Below, one piece after another: positions 49,517 to 59,178 of a stretch of 64,000 bases of DNA. The notes under the pieces were generated by a model. That model was not told the DNA's origin. It saw nothing but the letters and a program-made list of their open reading frames with translations, and did not search any database. A program made the position numbers and the translations under genes. Numbering within the stretch: position 1 is the stretch's first letter; the number at the start of each line of letters is the position of its first letter. The stretch is from Alistipes sp. (GTDB lineage: Bacteria; Bacteroidota; Bacteroidia; Bacteroidales; Rikenellaceae), in assembly GCA_022767745.1 (NCBI GenBank), contig JALENN010000006.1, positions 1 through 64,000 of the forward strand, in the 5' to 3' direction.

Positions 49517-51001
49517 CTACTCGGCCTCCACCCAGTCGCCTCCGGCCTTGATCAGCGCCACAAGATGCTCGATGGCCTCCTCCTGCGGGATGTTGCGCTC
49601 GACAACCTCGCGGCCCTTGTAGAGCGTGATGCGTCCCGGCGCCGCACCCACATATCCGTAGTCTGCGTCGGCCATCTCGCCCGGGCCGTTGACGATGCAC
49701 CCCATGACGCCTATCTTCAGGTTCTTCAGGTGCGACGTGCGGCTCTTGATGTCGGCCAGCGTCTTCTCTATGTCGTAGAGCGTGCGTCCGCAGCTCGGGC
49801 AGGCGATATACTCCGTGCGCGAGAAACGCACGCGCGAGGCCTGCAGTATCATCAGTTCGATGTCGCGCACCTCCTCTGCCGCAAGGTGCGGAGCGTCGAT
49901 CCAGATGCCGTCGGCCAGACCGTCCAGGAACAGCACGCCCAGGTCGGCCGCAGCCTTCACGGCCACCGCCTCGGCCGAGGCGTCGTCGTAACGGCGGCGC
50001 ACCATCACAGGCACCGTGTCATCCATATTGAGTATGGCGGCGCGCAACTCCGCCGTGGGGTTGCCGCTCACGGCCTCGACGACACGCATGTTGTCGTGCG
50101 GCTCGTCATGCGTCAGGGGCACGGTCACATCGCTGCGGCGGCGATACTCCGTCGGGCTGTAACGCTCGGGGTGAAGCACCTCGAAGCGCCCCTCACGGCG
50201 TGCGAAGTGGTCGACCAGCATCTGCGCCACGGGAACCTCGTTCTCGGGAGCCTCGGTGAGCGACACGCGGATCGTATCACCTATGCCGTCGCACATCAGG
50301 GCGCCGATGCCCACGGCACTCTTTATGCGGCCCTCGATGCCGTTGCCGGCCTCCGTCACGCCGAGGTGTATCGGGTAGGTCATGCCCTCGGCATCCATCG
50401 CCTCCACCAGCAAGCGGTAGGCATGCACCATCACGCGCGTGTTGCTCGACTTCATCGACACCACCACCTGGTCGAAACCCTCGCGGCGGCATACGCGCAG
50501 GAACTCCATCGCCGAGACGACCATACCCTGCGGCGTGTCGCCCCACTCGTCGAAGACGCGGCGCGCAAGCGAACCGTGGTTGACACCTATGCGCAGCGCC
50601 ACGCCACGCTCGCGGCACTGGGCGATGAGCGCCTCCAGCTCGCCGTGCGAGGTGCGGTAGTTGCCGGGGTTGATGCGCACCTTATCGACATAGCGCGCGG
50701 CGATCGACGCCACCTCGGGCACGAAGTGTATGTCGGCCACCACGGCCGTCGCGTAGCCGTCCTCGCGCAGGCGGCGCACGATGTTCTCGAGATTCTCGCC
50801 CTCGCGGCGGCCCTGCGCCGTGAGGCGCACGATGCCCGCGCCGGCGTCGGCAATGCGTTCGCACTGCGCCACGCTCGCCTCGGTGTCGGCCGTAGCCGTA
50901 TTGGTCATCGACTGCACCGCCACTGGGTGCGCCGACCCTATCGTCACGCCGCCTATGCGCACATCGTGCGCCTTGCGGCGGCTGAACTCGTTAAGATTCA
51001 T
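49517..51001 (-). CDS. ispG: (E)-4-hydroxy-3-methylbut-2-enyl-diphosphate synthase
   Basis: VQSMTNTATADTEASVAQ, KVRINPGNY, IGVNHGSL, YIACPSCGRTLYDIE, GVMGCIVNGPGEMADADYGYVG. Confidence 0.96.
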   Translation of the reverse strand: MNLNEFSRRKAHDVRIGGVTIGSAHPVAVQSMTNTATADTEASVAQCERIADAGAGIVRLTAQGRREGENLENIVRRLREDGYATAVVADIHFVPEVASIAARYVDKVRINPGNYRTSHGELEALIAQCRERGVALRIGVNHGSLARRVFDEWGDTPQGMVVSAMEFLRVCRREGFDQVVVSMKSSNTRVMVHAYRLLVEAMDAEGMTYPIHLGVTEAGNGIEGRIKSAVGIGALMCDGIGDTIRVSLTEAPENEVPVAQMLVDHFARREGRFEVLHPERYSPTEYRRRSDVTVPLTHDEPHDNMRVVEAVSGNPTAELRAAILNMDDTVPVMVRRRYDDASAEAVAVKAAADLGVLFLDGLADGIWIDAPHLAAEEVRDIELMILQASRVRFSRTEYIACPSCGRTLYDIEKTLADIKSRTSHLKNLKIGVMGCIVNGPGEMADADYGYVGAAPGRITLYKGREVVERNIPQEEAIEHLVALIKAGGDWVEAE

Positions 51002-51167
51002 CACAACACTATTTTTGAGGCCTCTCCAGCGGCCGTTTACACTGCAAAGATAACCATTGGCGGCGGAAAACTGCCGCCGCACCGAAATTAATGGCACGGC
51101 ACGTGGCCGCGTATGGCAAAATTAACGTAACTTTGGCCGAAAATCAATATCAAAACATACGACAAGC

Positions 51168-52688
51168 ATGAAAAATATCGGTTCATTCGCCATGGCCGCC
51201 GTCACCGCGGCCGCCATCGCCCTGACTGGCTGCGACGCAACCTCTACCACCCCCGCCCCCGAGGCCGGGCAGCAGACGGCCGCACAGCCCTCGACCATCG
51301 AGCTCAAGGCCACGCCCGCCCCGCGCGACGGCGAGGGCAACTACATCTGCCAGCGTCCCGCCGAGAGCGAGCGCCTCTTCACCTCGCAGGCCATCGAGCA
51401 GGAGATCGAGCGCGTGCAGCAGATGCTCACCAACGCCCGCCTGGCGTGGATGTTCGGCAACTGCTTCCCCAACACGCTCGACACCACCGTCCACTACCGC
51501 AAGGATGCCGACGGCCGCGACGATACCTTCGTCTACACAGGCGACATACATGCCATGTGGCTGCGCGACTCGGGCGCACAGGTATGGCCCTACGTACAGT
51601 TCGCGGGCGAGGACCCCGCGCTGCAGGCCATGCTGGCGGGCGTAATCAACCGCCAGATCAAGTGCATCAACATCGACCCCTATGCCAACGCCTTCAACGA
51701 CGGCCCCACGGGATCGGAGTGGGAGAGCGACCGCACCGACATGAAGCCCGAACTGCACGAGCGCAAGTATGAGATCGACTCGCTGTGCTACCCCATACGC
51801 CTGGCCTACTACTACTGGATGGTGACGGGCGATACGTCAGTCTTCGGCGAGGAGTGGATCTCGGCCGTGGAGAACATACTCAAGACCTTCCGCGAGCAGC
51901 AGCGCAAGGACGGCAACGGCCCCTACTCGTTCCTGCGCAAGACCGACCGCCAGTTCGACACCCTCTCGAACAACGGCCTCGGCGCCCCGGTAAACCCCGT
52001 GGGGCTCATCGTGTCGAGCTTCCGCCCGTCGGATGACGCCACGGTGCTGCAGTTCCTCGTGCCGTCGAACTTCTTCGCCGTCTCGTCGCTGCGCAAGGCC
52101 GCCGAGATCCTCACCAAGGTGAACAAGAACGACGAGCTCGCAGGCCAGTGCACCGCCCTCGCCGACGAGGTAGCCGCCGCGCTCGACAAGTACGCCGTCT
52201 ACAACCACCCCGAGTTCGGTCCCATCTACGCCTTCGAGGTCGACGGCTTCGGCAACAGCCTGCTCATGGACGACGCCAACGTGCCGAGCCTGCTCTCGCT
52301 CAAGTACCTCACGCCCGAGGTCATCGACGAGGAGATCTACGCCAACACGCGCCGCTTCGTGTGGAGCGACAGCAACCCCTACTTCTTCAGCGGCAAGGCC
52401 GGCGAGGGCATCGGCGGCCCCCACATCGGATACGACATGGCATGGCCCATGAGCATCATGATGAAGGCCTTCACCAGCGACAGCGACGAGGAGATCAAGT
52501 ACTGCATCGAGATGCTCATGTCGACCGACGCCGGCACGGGCTTCATGCACGAGTCGTTCAACGTGAACGACCCCACGGACTTCACCCGCGCATGGTTCGC
52601 ATGGCAGAACACGCTCTTCGGCGAGCTGATCGTCAAACTGATAAAGGACGGCCGTCTCGAGCTCCTGAACTCGATCACCATCGAGTAG
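51168..52688 (+). CDS. Glycoside hydrolase family 125 (exo-alpha-1,6-mannosidase-like) lipoprotein
   Basis: Lipobox [51 protein letters not shown]. Confidence 0.92.
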   Translation: MKNIGSFAMAAVTAAAIALTGCDATSTTPAPEAGQQTAAQPSTIELKATPAPRDGEGNYICQRPAESERLFTSQAIEQEIERVQQMLTNARLAWMFGNCFPNTLDTTVHYRKDADGRDDTFVYTGDIHAMWLRDSGAQVWPYVQFAGEDPALQAMLAGVINRQIKCINIDPYANAFNDGPTGSEWESDRTDMKPELHERKYEIDSLCYPIRLAYYYWMVTGDTSVFGEEWISAVENILKTFREQQRKDGNGPYSFLRKTDRQFDTLSNNGLGAPVNPVGLIVSSFRPSDDATVLQFLVPSNFFAVSSLRKAAEILTKVNKNDELAGQCTALADEVAAALDKYAVYNHPEFGPIYAFEVDGFGNSLLMDDANVPSLLSLKYLTPEVIDEEIYANTRRFVWSDSNPYFFSGKAGEGIGGPHIGYDMAWPMSIMMKAFTSDSDEEIKYCIEMLMSTDAGTGFMHESFNVNDPTDFTRAWFAWQNTLFGELIVKLIKDGRLELLNSITIE

Positions 52689-52699
52689 CACACCCTTTG

Positions 52700-52739
52700 T
52701 ACGGCGGCGGACGGGCCTCGGGCCTGTTTGCCGCCGTAT
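52700..52739 (+). terminator. Terminator of the GH125 gene
   Basis: TACGGCGGC...GCCGCCGTA stem with internal paired region, then ttgttt. Confidence 0.7.
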
Positions 52740-52791
52740 TGTTTCCATACGTCACGACCACACGCAACCAACCGCAAACACTACCCATACC

Positions 52792-55017
52792 ATGAAACCA
52801 CTCAGCACCAGAGCCATCGGCTGCGCTCTTGCGGCGGCCGCAGCGTCACTCGCGGCACTCGGGGCGGCGGCGCAGCAGGTCGAGCCCATCGACCGCCTAT
52901 TCACCGACTACACCACCGCATGGATCGGCAACGACGGCGGCACCCAGTCCACACATGTGCCGCACGACGCCCTTAACATGTTCGTGCGCGACGACGGCAC
53001 CGTCGCCACCGTCTGCAACTGGGACGAGGGCGGCAGCAACGTGGCCATCCTGCGCAACGGCCGTATCGTAAGCGTACCCGAAGGCTCGGGCACGGGCGGC
53101 TGGGGGCGCATGTCGATGACCTCGGTGGCGATGGACGATCGCTACGTCTACCAGCTGCTCTCGCAGCACGGCTGCGACGGCGCCAACGACCGCATGAACG
53201 ACAACGGCCTGCCCCAGTTCCCGCCCTGCAACGACTCGGTGGAATGGAAGGTCATACGCCGCTACGACGTCGAGACGGGCCTTGCCGCACCCTTTCGCGC
53301 AGGCTACGGCTACAAGGGCGACATGGCCATGGTGACCGACCGCCGCGACCGCACGCTGGCCGGACTGGCCATAACCGACCGCGAGCTCTTCGTCGCCGTG
53401 ACACCCTCGTGCGGCATGTGCGACTCGGTCAAGGTCTTCGACAAGGAGTCGATGCGCCCCGTACGGCAGTTCGCCGTCGCACACTGCGGACAGATGGCCG
53501 CCGACCCGAAGGGCGGCCTGTGGATACTCCACGGCCAAAGCGTCGTGCGCATCTCGCAACGCAACGGCCGCCTGCTCGGCCGTATCGACCTTCCCGAGGG
53601 AGTCGAGGCGGCATCCGTCGCCGTCGACCGGCACCGCCACCGCCTGCTCATTCCCGACTGCGGCCGCAACCTCAACATACTCATATATGAAAACATCTAC
53701 CGCACGCCGCGCCTTGCCTCGCACTTCGGCACGCCGGGCGGAGTCTTCGCCGAGACCGACGGACACCTGCGCGGCGAGACGGGCGCGCTGCGTTTCTGCG
53801 GCCCGCGCGGCGTCGGGGTCGACGCCCGGGGCAACATATACGTGGCAAATACCTTCGTCGGGGGCGGCCGCGGAACCGTAGTGGAGTCGTACGACGAGGC
53901 CGGGGAACGCCGCAACTGGAAAACGGAGGGATTGATCTTCACCGCCACGGCCGACTTCGACCGCCACGACACGCAACGGCTCTTCACGCCCGAGAAGATA
54001 CACGCCGTCGGTGACTTCGACCGCGGCGGACGCCTCGACACCCTAACGGCATATACGCTCGACCCATTCCTCTTTCCCGACGACATGCGTGCCAAGGAGA
54101 GCGGCGTATTCGTAACGGCCGCATTCAAGCGCCGCGCCGCCGGGTGCGACCTGCTGTTCGTATCGGACATGTACGGCGGCACGCTGGCCGGCTACCGTTT
54201 CGACCCCGACGAGTGCGGACATGTAGGCATACCATTCCTCAAGGCCCTCAACGGCAGCGACAACCGCCCCATTGAGTTCTGGACCGACGGCAACGGCGAC
54301 GGCCTGCAGCAGGAGAGCGAGGTGAAACGCACAGACGAGGCAAACCCCTACTCGATGAGTTTCTTCGTCGATGCCGACTGCAACATCTGGCGCGGCACGC
54401 GCCAGCAGGGATTCATGCTCTGGCGCATGGAGGGCATCGAGAACGGCATCCCGCAATACTCCGACGGCAGGCTCTGCGCCCTGCCGCAGGGCACCAACGG
54501 CGCCAAACGCATATGGTACGACGCCGCACGCGACGAGCTCTTCATCGCGGGCTTCTCGGATGCCAGCCCCGACGCGCGCGACACATGGTGGTGCATGGGG
54601 AGCACCATCGCCCGCTACGACCGCGTGATGGAGCGCATCGCCGCCGGCACATGGGACGGCGGTGCAGAGCCCGACATGGTGCTCTATCTCCCCTTCAACA
54701 TCGAGGACGGCAGCGGCCGCGACCACCACAACGCCAAGTCATTCACCGTCGAGGGCGACTACATATTCGTGGCACTGGCTCGTTACGGCTACATTACCGT
54801 CTACGACCGCCGCGACGGCCGCTTCGTCGGCCGCCTGCAGCCGGGCCCCGAGGTGGGCGGGCAGAGCGGATGGTGCGACTTCAACTACGCCATAAACGCC
54901 ATGCGCCAGGACGACGGCTCGTACCGCATCGCCGTCGAGGAGAACGCCTTCGCCAAGGTGCTCGTATACACCATACGCGACTTCGGCTCGACCGTTGCCT
55001 CCGCCCCGCAGCCGTAA
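52792..55017 (+). CDS. Secreted NHL/beta-propeller-like protein, unknown function
   Basis: Signal peptide; GPRGVGVDARGNIYVANTF and repeated blade-like segments over 741 aa. Confidence 0.65.
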   Translation: MKPLSTRAIGCALAAAAASLAALGAAAQQVEPIDRLFTDYTTAWIGNDGGTQSTHVPHDALNMFVRDDGTVATVCNWDEGGSNVAILRNGRIVSVPEGSGTGGWGRMSMTSVAMDDRYVYQLLSQHGCDGANDRMNDNGLPQFPPCNDSVEWKVIRRYDVETGLAAPFRAGYGYKGDMAMVTDRRDRTLAGLAITDRELFVAVTPSCGMCDSVKVFDKESMRPVRQFAVAHCGQMAADPKGGLWILHGQSVVRISQRNGRLLGRIDLPEGVEAASVAVDRHRHRLLIPDCGRNLNILIYENIYRTPRLASHFGTPGGVFAETDGHLRGETGALRFCGPRGVGVDARGNIYVANTFVGGGRGTVVESYDEAGERRNWKTEGLIFTATADFDRHDTQRLFTPEKIHAVGDFDRGGRLDTLTAYTLDPFLFPDDMRAKESGVFVTAAFKRRAAGCDLLFVSDMYGGTLAGYRFDPDECGHVGIPFLKALNGSDNRPIEFWTDGNGDGLQQESEVKRTDEANPYSMSFFVDADCNIWRGTRQQGFMLWRMEGIENGIPQYSDGRLCALPQGTNGAKRIWYDAARDELFIAGFSDASPDARDTWWCMGSTIARYDRVMERIAAGTWDGGAEPDMVLYLPFNIEDGSGRDHHNAKSFTVEGDYIFVALARYGYITVYDRRDGRFVGRLQPGPEVGGQSGWCDFNYAINAMRQDDGSYRIAVEENAFAKVLVYTIRDFGSTVASAPQP

Positions 55018-55058
55018 GCTGCGGGGAAACGGCCTCACGGCAAAGGATTCCGCCCGTG

Positions 55059-55092
55059 GATTTGTCATTGCACTCACCTTTTCATATATTTG
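55059..55092 (+). promoter_or_regulatory. Conserved-spacer promoter, copy E (recG)
   Basis: GATTTGTCATTGCACTCACCTTTTCATATATTTG (TTTG-N20-TATATTTG), 4 nt before the ATG. Confidence 0.75.
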
Positions 55093-55096
55093 TACT

Positions 55097-57211
55097 ATGG
55101 CAAATATTCTCGAAAGCAGTGTCAAATACGTCACGGGCGTAGGCGAAGCGCGCGCCCGGCTCCTCGAACAGGAGCTGGGCATCTTCACCGTGGGCGACCT
55201 GCTGCGGCACTACCCCTTCCGTTACATCGACCGCACCAAGATATACCCCATCGACCGCATCGACGAGTCGATGGCCTCGTCGCTGGTGCAGTTCCGCGCC
55301 CGCGTCACGGGCGTAGCCTATGCGGGCGAGGGGCGGCGGCAGCGTTTCTCGGCCTTCGTGTCGGACGCCACGGGCTCGGCCGAACTGACATGGTTCCACG
55401 GCATAAAGTGGATCGAGAAGAGTGTCGAGGTGGGGCGCGAATACATCGTCTTCGGCCGCCCGGCCTTCTTCCGCGGGCAGCTCTCGGTCGTGCACCCCGA
55501 GCTGGAGATGGTCGAGAAGGCCCTCAGCCGCAAGGCCCTGAGCGGCATGCAGGGCATATACCCCTCGACCGAGAAGATCGCCTCGGCGCTCGGCACCAAG
55601 GGTTTCTACCGCATCCTGTGCAACGCCTGGGAGATAGCCAAAGGCCGCATCACCGACCCCATGCCGGCCGACGTGCGCAGCCGCTACGACCTCATGCCGC
55701 TGGCCGAGGCCATAGGCAACGTGCACTTCCCGCAGTCGCCCGAGCTGCTGCAGCGGGCACAGCGCCGCCTGAAGTTCGACGAGCTGCTCGGCGTGCAGCT
55801 CTCGGTGCAGGCGCAGCGGTCGGAGCGCATGAGCCGCCGCGACGGCTTCCTCTTCCCGCGCGTGGGCGACCTGTTCAACGACTTCTACAACAACCGCCTT
55901 CCCTTCGCGCTCACCGAGGCGCAGAAACGCGTCGTGCGCGAGATACGGCAGGATACAGTCACTGGCTTCCAGATGAACCGCCTGCTGCAGGGCGACGTCG
56001 GCAGCGGCAAGACGATGGTGGCCCTCATGTCGATGCTGCTGGCCGTCGACAACGGCTTCCAGGCCTGCATGATGGCCCCCACCGAGATCCTCGCCCGCCA
56101 GCACTTCGCTACCATAAGCCGCATGACGCAGGGCATGCCCCTGCGCGTGGCCATACTCACAGGCTCGTCGAAGACGGCCGAGCGGCGCCACGCCATCGAG
56201 GGCATAGCCGCGGGGCAGGTCGACATACTGATCGGCACGCACGCCCTCATCGAGGACAACGTGCGCTTCGCCAACCTGGGATATGTCGTAATCGACGAAC
56301 AGCACCGCTTCGGCGTCGAGCAGCGTGCGCGCCTCTGGACCAAGAACCACCGCCCGCCCCATATCCTCGTGATGACGGCCACGCCCATACCCCGCACGCT
56401 GGCCATGACCCTCTACGGCGATCTCGACGTATCGGTCATCGACGAGCTGCCACCGGGACGCCGTCCCATAAAGACCTACCACTACACCGACGCGGCGCGC
56501 CTGAAGCTGTGGGGCTTCCTGCGGCAGCAGATAGCGCTCGGGCGGCAGGTATATGTGGTCTACCCCCTGATCAAGGAGTCGGAGACGATGGACTACAAGG
56601 ACCTCGAGGACGGCTTCGAGTCGATAATACGCGACTTCCCGCTACCGCAGTACCGCGTCACCGTCTGCCACGGCAAGATGAAGCCGCAGGACAAGGAGGA
56701 GTCGATGCGCCAGTTCAAGGAGCACGAGGCAGACATACTGGTGGCCACGTCGGTCATCGAGGTGGGCGTCGACGTGCCCAACGCCACGGTCATGGTGATC
56801 GAGTCGGCCGAGCGCTTCGGCCTCTCGCAGCTCCACCAGCTGCGCGGGCGCGTGGGACGCGGCGGCGAGCAGTCGTACTGCATACTCATGTCGGGCGAGA
56901 AGCTCTCGCGCGAGTCGCGGGCGCGGCTGCGCGCCATGTGCGAGACCAACGACGGCTTCCGCCTTGCGGAGCTCGACCTGCGCCTGCGCGGCGCGGGCGA
57001 CATAAACGGCACGCAGCAGAGCGGCGAGACCTTCGACCTGAAGATAGCCAACCCGACGCTCGATGCCGAGCTGCTGCAGACGGCACGCCAGGCCGCCGAA
57101 CAGATCCTCGCCGCCGACCCGCGGCTCGAGAGCGACGCATACCGCCCGCTGCGCGAGCTGCGCGCCCGCCACGCCGCAGGCCGCAAGTTCGACTTCTCGA
57201 TGATATCCTGA
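55097..57211 (+). CDS. recG: ATP-dependent DNA helicase RecG
   Basis: SVKYVTGVGEARARLLEQELGIFTVGDLLRHYPFRY, GDVGSGKTMVALM, DEQHRFGVEQR, LRGRVGRGGEQSYC. Confidence 0.97.
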   Translation: MANILESSVKYVTGVGEARARLLEQELGIFTVGDLLRHYPFRYIDRTKIYPIDRIDESMASSLVQFRARVTGVAYAGEGRRQRFSAFVSDATGSAELTWFHGIKWIEKSVEVGREYIVFGRPAFFRGQLSVVHPELEMVEKALSRKALSGMQGIYPSTEKIASALGTKGFYRILCNAWEIAKGRITDPMPADVRSRYDLMPLAEAIGNVHFPQSPELLQRAQRRLKFDELLGVQLSVQAQRSERMSRRDGFLFPRVGDLFNDFYNNRLPFALTEAQKRVVREIRQDTVTGFQMNRLLQGDVGSGKTMVALMSMLLAVDNGFQACMMAPTEILARQHFATISRMTQGMPLRVAILTGSSKTAERRHAIEGIAAGQVDILIGTHALIEDNVRFANLGYVVIDEQHRFGVEQRARLWTKNHRPPHILVMTATPIPRTLAMTLYGDLDVSVIDELPPGRRPIKTYHYTDAARLKLWGFLRQQIALGRQVYVVYPLIKESETMDYKDLEDGFESIIRDFPLPQYRVTVCHGKMKPQDKEESMRQFKEHEADILVATSVIEVGVDVPNATVMVIESAERFGLSQLHQLRGRVGRGGEQSYCILMSGEKLSRESRARLRAMCETNDGFRLAELDLRLRGAGDINGTQQSGETFDLKIANPTLDAELLQTARQAAEQILAADPRLESDAYRPLRELRARHAAGRKFDFSMIS

Positions 57212-57275
57212 CATGCGCGGCGGCAATAAAAGCCGGCCGCACACCGTTTTACAAACAAGACCAGACCGAAAGACA

Positions 57276-58076
57276 ATGAAAAAGACACTTCTCGCAACAA
57301 TTGCCCTGCTCCTGGCCACCACCGCCGCGGCACAGCTCTACGTGCCGGGCGAGACGCTCCACTACCGCATGAGTTACCGCGCCAAGCTCTTCCCCAACAC
57401 CGAGGTGGCAAAGGTCGTCATGCAGACCACCGAGACCACGCTCGACGGCCTGCCGGCATACAAGGTCTACGGCTACGGCCAGACCTCGGCCGCCTTCCGC
57501 TGGATACTGCCCGTGCGCGACGCCTACACGGTGTGGATCGACCCGCAGACGTTACGCACGCGCCGCTTCGACAGCGACCTGCACGAGGGCGACTACACCT
57601 TCCGCAGCACATACATCTTCGACTGGCACAGCCTCAACGTCCACACGCGCTGGCAGCGCCGCCAGGACCCCGAGAAGTTCAAGACCATGCCCATATCGGA
57701 CAAGAGCATGGATGCCATATCGCTCTACTTCAACATGCGCACCGAGGACGACGACAAGATACGCGAGGGCTACGAGCGCGAGCTGGAGATGGTACTCGAG
57801 GATACGGTACGTTACCTCAAGTTCCGTTACGAGTGCCGCGAGGTGAAGAAGATCAAGAACCTCGGCTACTTCAACACCATCAAGTTCCGCTGCAAGATAG
57901 CTACCTCGGACGGCTTCGCCTTCAAGGACGGCACCGAGTTCGAGGTGTGGATATCGGACGACCGCAACAAGATACCGCTCTACATAAAATCACCCATCAA
58001 GGTGGGCAGCGTATGCGCATATCTCTCGTCGTATGAAGGTTTACGCTATCCGTTGGAGAGTTTTATCAAAAAATAG
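57276..58076 (+). CDS. DUF3108 domain protein
   Basis: Signal peptide; PGETLHYRMSYRAKLFPNTEVAKV...DGTEFEVWISDDRNKIPLYIKSPIKVGSVCAYL. Confidence 0.85.
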   Translation: MKKTLLATIALLLATTAAAQLYVPGETLHYRMSYRAKLFPNTEVAKVVMQTTETTLDGLPAYKVYGYGQTSAAFRWILPVRDAYTVWIDPQTLRTRRFDSDLHEGDYTFRSTYIFDWHSLNVHTRWQRRQDPEKFKTMPISDKSMDAISLYFNMRTEDDDKIREGYERELEMVLEDTVRYLKFRYECREVKKIKNLGYFNTIKFRCKIATSDGFAFKDGTEFEVWISDDRNKIPLYIKSPIKVGSVCAYLSSYEGLRYPLESFIKK

Positions 58077-58140
58077 TTTATATTTGCAGTATTAACCACC
58101 CGCAAGGGCCTTTACCGACAACAATAAACAACGAAAAATT

Positions 58141-59061
58141 ATGAGAGACGAATACAACGATTACGACGATGCGCGGTACGACGACGAGTACGACGACCAG
58201 TTTACCGAAAACAAGGCCGTAAGGGGTTACCGCATAGTCATCATCATCCTGGCGGTGATTCTCGTAGCGCTTTCGGCACTCTATTTCCGTATCCACCGCC
58301 AGCAGCAGGCCGAGTACGTGCTGCTTGAGGAGGACCGCAACAAGATCCAGAACGACCTCGACAGCCTTATCGTGTCGTTCGACGACCTGAAGATACAGAA
58401 CGACTCGATCGCAGCCAACCTCGACGAGGCCAACAAACTGATGGAACAGCTCAAGAACGAGCGTCGCCTCAACTACGCCAAGATCCGCGCCTACGAGAAG
58501 GAGGTGGGAACGCTGCGTACCGTCATGCAGGGCTACATACGCCAGATCGACTCGCTCAACACGCTCAACAAGAAACTCGCCAACGAGAACGTAAACTACA
58601 AGAAGCAGATCTCGACGGCACAGCTGCGCGCCGAGATGGCCGAGGAGCGCGCCGAGGAGCTCAACAACAAGGTGCGTGTGGGTGCCGTCATCCGCGCCCG
58701 CGACATACGCCTCGTACCGCTCAATGCCAAGGACAAGGCCGTCACCCGCGTCAAGGGAGCCTCGCGCCTGCGTACCGACCTCGTGCTTGCGGCCAACGAG
58801 CTGGCAGAGCCGGGACAGAAGACCGTCTACGTCTGCATAACCTCGCCCGACGGGTATGTCCTCTCGACACCCGAGGCCGCATCGTTCACCTTCGAGGGTG
58901 AGCCCAAGATCTACTCGGCGGCACGTGAAGTCGAGTACACCAATTCGGACCTTGAGGTGAGCGTCTTCTACAACGGTAGCGGCTTCACCGCAGGAACCTA
59001 CCACATCGAACTCTACACCGACGGCCGCCTGATAGGCTCGACCGACGTGGCTCTGCGATAA
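58141..59061 (+). CDS. Single-TM coiled-coil envelope protein, unknown function
   Basis: Asp/Tyr-rich N-terminus, TM IVIIILAVILVALSALYF, long coiled coil, globular C-terminus. Confidence 0.8.
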   Translation: MRDEYNDYDDARYDDEYDDQFTENKAVRGYRIVIIILAVILVALSALYFRIHRQQQAEYVLLEEDRNKIQNDLDSLIVSFDDLKIQNDSIAANLDEANKLMEQLKNERRLNYAKIRAYEKEVGTLRTVMQGYIRQIDSLNTLNKKLANENVNYKKQISTAQLRAEMAEERAEELNNKVRVGAVIRARDIRLVPLNAKDKAVTRVKGASRLRTDLVLAANELAEPGQKTVYVCITSPDGYVLSTPEAASFTFEGEPKIYSAAREVEYTNSDLEVSVFYNGSGFTAGTYHIELYTDGRLIGSTDVALR

Positions 59062-59092
59062 ACGCCCTGTGGGACATCGCTCCGGATAACGG

Positions 59093-59126
59093 AAAAGGGA
59101 CTCCACTTCAAGGAGTCCCTTTTTTC
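59093..59126 (+). terminator. Rho-independent terminator
   Basis: aaaagggactcc-acttca-aggagtcccttttttc. Confidence 0.92.
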
Positions 59127-59178
59127 GTACTGTTCGGGCCGGACTGCTGCCGCCCGATGCGGCTGTTCCGTGGCCGCG

